Shown here: one piece after another, positions 57,736 through 64,000 of the stretch
Layout: each line of letters begins with the position of its first letter
Position numbering within the stretch: position 1 is the first letter of the stretch
NCBI GenBank assembly: GCA_020796225.1
Contig: CM036753.1
Span: 7,373,001-7,437,000 of the forward strand
From: Arion vulgaris
Taxonomy: Eukaryota > Mollusca > Gastropoda > Stylommatophora > Arionidae
Direction: 5' to 3'
Length of the DNA stretch: 64,000 nucleotides
Notes under the pieces: generated by a model
The model's input: the letters and a program-made list of their open reading frames with translations, nothing else
What the model was told of the DNA's origin: nothing
The model's database searches: none
Position numbers and translations under genes: made by a program

Positions 57736-58619
57736 ATTTGGCCAGACGATTGGTGTGTGTACGTTTTTTATTCTTGAGTCGTTTGCTATGAAGTCAGACA
57801 TAATCATGGCAACTAGAATGACACCTCTCACTGATTTTTGCATGAAGATTTGCTATCCTGATCTCCAGTGTTCTTCGCCATTCAGTTGAGCCTTACTTCG
57901 ACTTCTGTGGTAATTTAGATCCCTAAGTAAAGGATCAGGATTTGCATGTAGTCCAACTGAGAATTTTTGGTCTAAGCTGGTCTCAATCCCCAGAATTTCC
58001 ACAGTTTGGTCACTAGCGCAACGTGTTATCAACTTATCAGTGACCCCATGTATGTTAGCAATATTGATTCAGTTTGATATCAACTTATCAGCGACTCTGT
58101 GCATGTTAGCAATATTGATTCAGTTTGATATCAACTTATCAGCGACCCCGTGTATGTTAGCTATATTGATTCAGTTTGAAACTGTATTTGATGTTTTCAG
58201 TTTGCCGGACACTTCTGAGTAATACAGACTTAAAACTTGAAGGTTTCTTGAGACAACGGATATTCAAAATTGATGAACTTGGCCATGACAAAAAAGGTAT
58301 AATTAGCTATATTGTCTTTTTGGGTTCTACTGCACAGTAAATGAGATGTCAGAGTCACTGAATGAGAGCTGACCTACTCCACCTCCAAGTGATGGCCCTG
58401 GTATTAGTCAGCAACACAGTAGTCTGGTTAAGCGAGGAAGGATGGCATACCTGATTCCAGAAACACAGTGCTTTCTGAAAATGGATGTGTTGGGTTTAAG
58501 GGCATGATATCTCTGCCTCGCTGTAAACCTTGTCACATCAAAACAAATGTTTCATGACAAATATATTTTAAAATATGATATTTTTATTATTTATGCACTT
58601 TATATGTTGCTATACAAAG
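57736..58619 (+). repeat. 51-bp tandem repeat (3 copies), otherwise nothing
   Basis: 58025-58190 holds three units of ATCAACTTATCAGCGACCCC, GTATGTTAGCAATATTGATT and CAGTTTGAT. 57770-57920 resembles 61330-61470 (GAAGTCAGACATAATCATGG against GAATTCAGACATAGTCAAGG), suggesting another dispersed repeat. No gene seen. Confidence 0.7.
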
Positions 58620-58870
58620 ACTGTACTGATTGAAGAAAGGACTATAGAAGATGTTGATGAGTTTGTCTACATTGGCAGTAAGCACCAATCAGAAGGTACA
58701 TGAGCACTTTATTGCCAGGATTAGGAAAGCTGGACAAGCTTTGTTCTCCTGGACATAATAGGGAACTCTACTGTCATCTCCACTAAGCTCAGAATATTCA
58801 ACTCAAATGTAAATTCTGTCTTATTGTATGATTCAGAAACATGGCGAATCACCATGTTAAATACAAATAA
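58620..58870 (+). pseudogene. LINE reverse-transcriptase thumb fragment
   Basis: Reads EERTIEDVDEFVYIGSKHQS, then TKLRIFNSNVNSVLLYDSET and WRIT after a frameshift, the 'EDV-x-F-x-YLGS...LRIFNSNVKSVLLYG-x-ETWR' block of a LINE family unlike the others here. It lies upstream of the PTCD2-like exons. Confidence 0.72.
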
Positions 58871-58914
58871 GTCGGTTGTGTCCCATTCTGTTACAGAATA
58901 TGATAACTGGAGAG

Positions 58915-59275
58915 CCGCAGTAGCATAGTTGTTAGTGAACTCACTTCTTAGGCTAGTGGTCCGGGCTCAATTCCACAGTGGGTGTGGGATTTTTTCAGTC
59001 TGTAACAGCTCTCAGTTCGATCCAGCCTCAATTGGGTACCAGGAAAAACACTCAGAAGTAAAGGTGGCCGACGTGATGTTGACCACATCATCAATCATCT
59101 ACAGACGGTCAGTGATAAATACTGGGCTAACACAGTATTACCCTATATAATCTACAGACGGTCAGTGATAAATACTGGGCTAACACAGTATTACCTTATA
59201 TAATCTACAGACGGTCAGTGATAAATACTGGCCTAACACAGTATTACCCTATATACCACTTGATATAAAAAGAGG
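58915..59275 (+). mobile_element. SINE-B, copy 2, with a 53-bp internal triplication
   Basis: Head GTAGCATAGTTGTTAGTGAA and GGGCTCAATTCC, body GATCCAGCCTCAATTGGGTA. The 3' segment ATCTACAGACGGTCAGTGAT + AAATACTGGGCTAACACAGT + ATTACCCTATA occurs three times (about 59095, 59149, 59202), once in copy 1. Ends CACTTGATATAAAAAGAGG. Confidence 0.8.
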
Positions 59276-59579
59276 TTCCTTAACTGTCTTTTTTAATTGC
59301 CATGATATGGTCTTATGTTTCTGAAAGGTGGTTATTTGTTCCTGTGTTGCTCCTTATTTTGCTAACTTATCAGTTTTCATTTCCTGATATTCCACAGTTT
59401 GATGGTATCCACTGTTACACTACCTTTGCTTTTAAATATTTTCTTCGCATATTCATCATCATAGAAGTTCTTTGAAAAAAGTGACTGTTTTATTTGATAT
59501 AGCTGCATTTTTTATAATGCAAACTTTAATGTGTCTCGATTGATTTTAATAAGTATTAAGCTATGTGTCTTTTTACCAG

Positions 59580-59718
59580 CTTTGCTGATATGCAAATTGA
59601 AAGTGGTCAAAACACCACAGGATGCAAGAAATGAAGCTGCTTCTATAGCAGACTTAATACATGTCGCAGAAACAGAAGAAGAGTTGTCAGAACTGGAGAG
59701 ATTGTTCCGACTGATCAG
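59580..59718 (+). CDS. PTCD2: PTCD2-like pentatricopeptide protein, internal exon 1 of 3 seen
   Basis: This is an internal exon of the only recognisable host gene. It reads LLICKLKVVKTPQDARNEAA and ends SELERLFRLI. The 3' acceptor (pyrimidine-rich, ends ACCAG) and the donor CAG|GTAATT are both visible. The exon ends in phase 2, and its last two bases (AG) join the C of the next exon to give Ser, keeping frame. The part with LIHVAETEEELSELERLF matches, by eye, the helical segment before the PPR region of PTCD2, a mitochondrial pentatricopeptide-repeat protein that in mammals is linked to cytochrome b mRNA processing. The start is less certain than the end, because another AG lies about 40 bases downstream. 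The N-terminal and mitochondrial-targeting exons were not found; they must lie upstream or be unrecognised. The family assignment rests on recognition of the three joined exons, not on a database search. Confidence 0.6.
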
Positions 59719-59739
59719 GTAATTCTTGCTTATTTAAGA

Positions 59740-60345
59740 ACTGAAGAGTTTGTTTTGTCTGACTAGGCACTTCTTGCTGATTTTGTCAGAACCAGAAAGG
59801 ATGGTTTGACTGTCAATTTTTACTGATGTTACCAGAGTCAGTGAGAATGTTCAGACTGATTGGGTACTTCTTGCTCATGATATCGGAGCTGGAGGGAATG
59901 TTGAGACAGATTGGGTACTTCTTGCTCATGATGTCGGAGCTGGAGGAAATGTTGAGACAGATTGGGTACTTCTTGCTCATGATGTCGGAGCTGGAGGGAA
60001 TGTTGAGATGGATTGGGTACTTCTTGCTCATGATGTCGGAGCTGGAGGGAATGTTGAGACAGATTGGGTACTTCTTGCTCATGATGTCAGAGCTGGAGGA
60101 AATGTTGAGACAGATTGGGTACTTCTTGCTCATGATGTCGGAGCTGGAGGGAATGTTGAGATGGATTGGGTACTTCTTGCTCATGATGTCAGAGCTGGAG
60201 GGAATGTTGAGACAGATTGGGTACTTCTTGCTCATGATGTCGGAGCTGGAGGAAATGTTGAGACAGATTGGGTACTTCTTGCTAATGTTGTCAGAACCGA
60301 AAAGGATGTTCTGACTATTAATATTTACTGATGATTGTTATTACT
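59740..60345 (+). repeat. 51-bp minisatellite made from the PTCD2-like exon end and its splice donor
   Basis: About nine units of 51 bp lie in the intron between the first and second PTCD2-like exons, with decayed units at both edges. The unit aligns without gaps to the last 37 bases of the exon at 59580-59718 plus the first 14 of its intron, at roughly three quarters identity by eye: exon GAACTGGAGAGATTGTT against unit GAGCTGGAGGGAATGTT, and exon/intron CAGGTAATTCTTGCT against unit TGGGTACTTCTTGCT. Each unit therefore carries a copy of the GT of the donor. The period is 17 codons, so frames stay open (SELEGMLRQIGYFLLMM repeated), echoing SELERLFRLI in the exon. The true exon is followed at once by an in-frame TAA, so simple read-through would not enter the array. 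Confidence 0.8.
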
Positions 60346-60480
60346 GATCAGGTGATGGATACTGGGTCCATGCTTTAAGGTATCCAAATGGATGACTATA
60401 TCACATTTCTTTCAGTGCATTCACATTTATTTCAATATTTATTCACACATTAATTCTGTTTATTGTCATTAACATTTCAG

Positions 60481-60589
60481 CTTGATTGATGTCTCTGATT
60501 TGGAGAACTTTAGTTTTTCTTCTACACTGATCAGACTATATCACCATCTTGGCTTGTCTGATAGGATTTACAGATTATATAAAGATCCT
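60481..60589 (+). CDS. PTCD2: PTCD2-like protein, internal exon 2
   Basis: The exon follows a clear acceptor (pyrimidine-rich tract, then ATTTCAG) and ends at a strong donor, CCT|GTGAGT, in phase 0. It encodes LIDVSDLENFSFSSTLIRLY followed by HHLGLSDRIYRLYKDP. The pattern of a large helix followed by HLGLSDRIYRLYKD resembles the PTCD2 segment just before its recognisable PPR motif. The intron upstream is about 762 bases and contains the exon-derived 51-bp array. The intron downstream is about 1.77 kb and contains LINE debris and a 45-bp array. The frame joins both neighbouring exons without a stop, which supports the model independently of homology. Confidence 0.65.
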
Positions 60590-60734
60590 GTGAGTATATT
60601 CTCCTTCTTTTTCCCCTTTTGTTCCAAATGTGTAACCTTCATTTGTGTCTATCAAGGAGATCCTTGTGATGTATCTCTTCTGTATGTTGCTGGAGATTTT
60701 GTTCAATGAGACCAATGATATTGTTTTAGTGAAC

Positions 60735-61120
60735 ATCTTTGTTTGGTGCAATCTGTGACAACATCATCCCAAGACTTGGTGCCTATGTTTAGTTCCTTGG
60801 TATCTCATTTACGTACATCCTTGAACTTGAGTTGTGATTGGTTACTTGCTCTCTTTCCCTCCACCAGCTGGCAGAGAAAATTGTCCGTAGATATCCAGCC
60901 CTAACGAAGAGCTGCTTACACAGTATCAGCAAGAGAAGATGAGCACCATCATCAAAACAGATATGCTGGAGATGGATCGGAGATATGTTATACATGGAAA
61001 CTCAGCCTAAAAACTGCACTGATATGGACTCCAGAGGGTAACTGAAAATGTTGAAGACACAAAACAACAACTTATATGATGTGTCCAGTGTACAATGCCC
61101 CAAGACAATAGATATGGTCA
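60735..61120. pseudogene. LINE C-terminal scraps in the second PTCD2-like intron
   Basis: The reverse strand of 60735-60830 contains FKDV, DTKELNIGTKSWDDVVTD, related to YKDV...WEGLADDR of the LINE at 56420. The + strand at 61005-61040 reads KTALIWTPEGN, as in the LINE end at 37130. Confidence 0.5.
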
Positions 61121-61469
61121 GGGGTGCAGAGCTGAGGTGAAAGTTATATGACAATCGTTCCAGTATAACCACAGACCTGACTGCAGAAGAAGAAGAAGAA
61201 GGAAGAATAAATCAGATTTATTATTTATGGGAGCACTATATGTCAATGCTACAGAGACTAAGTGTATAAAGATGATGTCAACCATCAATTTACATTTCAT
61301 CAATTTCTCTTCTTCTTCATCTTGCGTTCGCCCGCTATGAATTCAGACATAGTCAAGGTGCCTGGTATGGCACTACTGACTGATTTCTGAGTGATGGCCT
61401 GCTTTCATTTTTATCAGTGTACCCCTCCATACAGGCGTGCCTTCTGAGACTTCAGGGGTACATCAATTT

Positions 61470-61650
61470 TTCTGAACATGAAAATGTTTGTGGTAATGAT
61501 AGAGTAGACAGGCTTGCATCAAAGGCACATATAGTCGAGTAGTTGGAGCTTGATAGATAAGACATACTGTACTTGTTTAATGAGCTTCTGTTATATGAGG
61601 ACACTGCAATTAGTGATATAATCCTAACAGCATTTGAAAGAATTTGGAAT
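61470..61650 (+). pseudogene. LINE family R C-terminus, copy 3
   Basis: GGTAATGATAGAGTAGACAG, GCTTGCATCAA, GTTGGAGCTTGATAGATAAG and ATATGAGGACACTGCAATTA are colinear with 54158-54300. The element continues into the 45-bp array. Confidence 0.7.
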
Positions 61651-61885
61651 TAAACATTCTACAAGATCATCTATGCACCTGAGGGACAAGATTGTAAAAC
61701 ATTCTACAAGATCATCTATGCACCTGAGGGACAAGATTGTAAAATATTCTACAAGATCATCTATGCACCTGAGGGACAAGATTGTAAAACATTCTACAAG
61801 ATCATCTATGCACCTGAGGGACAAGATTGTAAAACATTCTACAAGATCATCTATGCACCTGAGGGACAAGATTGTAAAGGTCACT
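61645..61885 (+). repeat. 45-bp minisatellite made from LINE family R, 5 copies
   Basis: The unit is AACATTCTACAAGATCATCT + ATGCACCTGAGGGACAAGAT + TGTAA. It corresponds to the segment after TTTAAGCAGTTTGGAGC at 54297-54350 (GTTCAAGTCGAACTGGATGC, CTGAGAGGCAGAGTG), present once there and once at 48780-48805. Five units are nearly identical. Both strands are open through the period of 15 codons. Confidence 0.88.
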
Positions 61886-62059
61886 AAACCCATCAACATT
61901 TGTACATGATTCTACTTCTTGAAGCTGGGTTTCAACCAGGGAGAAAGGGTTGTAATTTTCTTGGTTTATATTTGTCGTCTTTGTGTTTCCTCTACGAATG
62001 TTTATGCCTGTTTTTTTTTACTTGTGATCAAGTGCATTTAGTTGGAAGAGGTGGGGACA

Positions 62060-62275
62060 TACATTAAGTATGCAGAAGACCAGACACCAACAGGCGGCTT
62101 TGAAATGGAATCCAGAAGGCAAGAGGGGTAGGGGAAGACATGGAGATGGACTGTAGTAGACAGAGAAAGAGAAGAGGAGGGAATAACCTGGTATGAACTA
62201 AGCTGGCTTTCTCACGAAAACTTGTTCAGAGAAAATTTGTTGATGCCTTATTCTTCAAGGGGAGTTAAGAAACCA
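62060..62275 (+). pseudogene. LINE 3' end
   Basis: Reads RQQAALKWNPEGKRGRGRHG, then EKEKRRE, TWYELSWLSHENLF and LLMPYSSRGV, colinear with the LINE end at 37130-37325. It lies in the intron just before the PPR exon. Confidence 0.65.
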
Positions 62276-62357
62276 GGAATACAACAGATTAACTGTGATA
62301 ATACATTGATGCACTGAAAGTCTGATATCTATAATATAGACACATTTTCTTATCCAG

Positions 62358-62516
62358 GTTTTCAGCACTCAATTCAGTAACAACACATGTCACAAGGTTC
62401 TGATGGACCTATTGTTCAAACATAGGCAGTATGATCTTGTGCTTGATGTCTACACTGGCCTCCAAAGGTTCAATATTGACTGTGTAACGCTGGCTTTAGG
62501 TGCACATTACCATATT
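62358..62516 (+). CDS. PTCD2: PTCD2-like protein, internal exon 3 with PPR motif
   Basis: A 53-codon exon lies between acceptor TATCCAG and donor ATT|GTAAGT, both near consensus, and is phase 0 at both ends. It encodes VFSTQFSNNTCHKVLMDLLF, then KHRQYDLVLDVYTGLQRFNI and DCVTLALGAHYHI. The pattern 'N-x4-LMDLLF-K-x2-QYDLVLDVYTGLQ-x10-TLALGAHYHI' is a pentatricopeptide helix pair (about 35 residues), and is the best match to PTCD2 in the window. The gene must continue beyond this exon, but I see no further exon before position 64000, where the sequence is LINE remnant and low-complexity DNA. The expected role is mitochondrial RNA processing, by family only. Confidence 0.68.
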
Positions 62517-62534
62517 GTAAGTATTGGTGACACT

Positions 62535-63010
62535 TCTTTTCTCAAATCCTGTTTTGCCTCACAGCGTCTCATGTTAAGAAGAGATTGTTAGAATGAGCTT
62601 GTCTGTGCACTTCATAAATAGTGTTTTTCACTGCCTCTGTTATTTCTGAGGTCCATCTATTGCGTGGACGACCTTTTGCTTTGTATCCACTGTATTGGAG
62701 TAACACTGCTCTTTGAGGAACTTGGCTGTTTGTAATCTGCTTATGTGGCCAAACAATTTAATTTGTTGTTTCCTGATGAAGTTCAGTGCTGATGTTGTAC
62801 CCACTTTTTTCCTGATGTATTCATTTCTCTTCTTAATACTCCTAACATTTTGTATATCCTAACATCTCTCTCGTGACTAGTTTTCTTCTATTGTTTCATG
62901 TCAATGTCTAGATTTGGCTCTGATAGCATAATGTTGGGATGAAGATTGTGTTGTACAATGCTCTTATAGTGTTCATGGTGGCATGCTTGCATTTCAAAAT
63001 ATATGATTTT
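62535..63010 (-). pseudogene. LINE family X C-terminus, copy with both array seeds present once
   Basis: Colinear with 27110-27474 and 33245-33665 (CTGTTTTGCCTCACAGCGTC, TCTGAGGTCCATCTATTGCG, TTTAATTTGTTGTTTCCTGA, CTCTCGTGACTAGTTTTCTT). It extends to ATAGTGTTCATGGTGGCATG, the seed of the 87-bp array. It starts 18 bases after the PTCD2-like exon donor. Confidence 0.8.
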
Positions 63011-63049
63011 GATAATTAGTGGCACATGCATATAAAAATATACAGTTGA

Positions 63050-64000
63050 ATTATTTTTCATATTTTAATTAACATCTTTTCGTTTTTAATTATCAACCGT
63101 TTTTCGCATATCATCTCCAACTATTTTGTACATTATCTTCCTTGCAATTTTTAAGTCATTTTTTCACATACTCATCATTTTCCTTTTTTTAACATCATTA
63201 TTTTCCTACCTCTTGTGCATTATCATCATCTTTCTTCCTCGTTTACAACATCGACCTTTTTTATGTCATCATCGTCTTTCTAACTTTTTTTTGCATATCA
63301 TTTCCATCCTTTTTATATTATCACATTTTTTGAATATCACTGAAAACAATTTTGTATGTGCATCATCATATTAGTATGTTGTTTTGCAACATTATATTTA
63401 TATTTTTTGAATATCACTGAAAACAATTTTGTATGTGCATCATCATATTAGTATGTTGTTTTGCAACATTATATTTTTATGTGGTTTTATGTCACCTTCC
63501 TTACATTATTTTTTTCATCATCATCATATTTCCTGATTAACATCATCTTCCTTCCTTTGTTCGTCATTATCTAATTTTGTTTACATCATTATCTTATTTT
63601 TCTTACATATTTCTTTTCTGTATCATCATCATCAGCCTCTTTCACATCAGCATCTACTTTTTTCATATCATCTAACTTTTTCACATCATCATCATAATCC
63701 ACCATTTTCACATCCATATTATCATCTTCTAACATTTTGCATCATCATAATCCACTATTTTCACATCCATATTGTCATCAACATTTTACATCATAATAGT
63801 CTGCCATTTTCACATCCATATTGTCATCATCTAACTTTTTCATATCATCATAATCTACCATTTTCACATCATTGTCATCTTACTTTTTCACATCATTATC
63901 ATTATAATCTAACTTTCTCAAATCATCTTTTTTTTCACATTGTTTCTTATCATTTTAACTTCATCATCATCCTTTCTGGTTCGTTCCAACTGAAGCATAG
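63050..64000 (+). repeat. pyrimidine-rich CATCAT/TTTTCACATCATCAT low-complexity tract
   Basis: Irregular repeats of TTTTTCACATCATCATAATC-type blocks run to the end of the window. A 75-base block (GAATATCACTGAAAACAATT + TTGTATGTGCATCATCATAT) is exactly doubled at 63331-63475. No exon seen. Confidence 0.85.

Noticed and set aside
59826..60331. Frames of 162, 140 and 107 codons in the PTCD2-like intron
   Set aside because: They follow from the 51-bp period; only similarity to the exon end is meaningful.

Overview
This is a piece of a metazoan nuclear genome, dense in repeats and poor in genes. Several things point to an animal: spliced exons with GT/AG boundaries, non-LTR retrotransposon (LINE) reverse transcriptase, endonuclease and RNase H fragments, a Penelope-like element (PLE) with a GIY-YIG endonuclease, and many tRNA-headed SINEs with (TCAA)n or (GAA)n tails. 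The mixture of families is typical of lophotrochozoans, perhaps a mollusc, but I cannot name the species from sequence alone. I see no prokaryotic operons, rRNA, intact tRNA genes or viral genes.

Layout. 1-8.5 kb: SINEs, a 35-bp minisatellite and a 2.2-kb array of 48-bp units lying inside a SINE. 8.9-16.1 kb: a LINE endonuclease fragment split by a SINE, a 69-bp array, a 63-bp array split by a SINE, and a 1.2-kb palindromic PLE inserted into another SINE. 16.6-31 kb: LINE pieces, arrays of 48, 47, 43, 35 and 40 bp, and more SINEs. 32.6-37.3 kb: LINE and RNase H remnants, an 87-bp array that is open in reading frame on both strands, and a 30-bp array. 37.6-47.5 kb: two abutting arrays (95-bp and 23-bp units) that fill almost 10 kb. 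48-57.7 kb: RNase H and RT remnants, the longest being a decayed LINE RT at 55.1-56.6 kb. 58.6-62.5 kb: three exons of the only host gene I recognise, a PTCD2-like pentatricopeptide protein on the + strand. 62.5-64 kb: a LINE remnant and low-complexity sequence.

By rough addition, tandem arrays cover about a third of the window. The main observation is that many arrays are not anonymous. Their unit can be recognised as a short internal segment of an adjacent mobile element (SINE-D, SINE-B, repeat F, a PLE 3' end, an RNase H LINE, and two different points of one LINE family), and other copies of the same element in this window carry that segment only once. One further array inside the PTCD2-like gene is made from the 3' end of an exon together with its 5' splice site. 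Family letters (SINE-A to SINE-K, repeats E, F, I) are local labels used only in this annotation. All long open frames across arrays follow from unit lengths divisible by three and are not annotated as genes.
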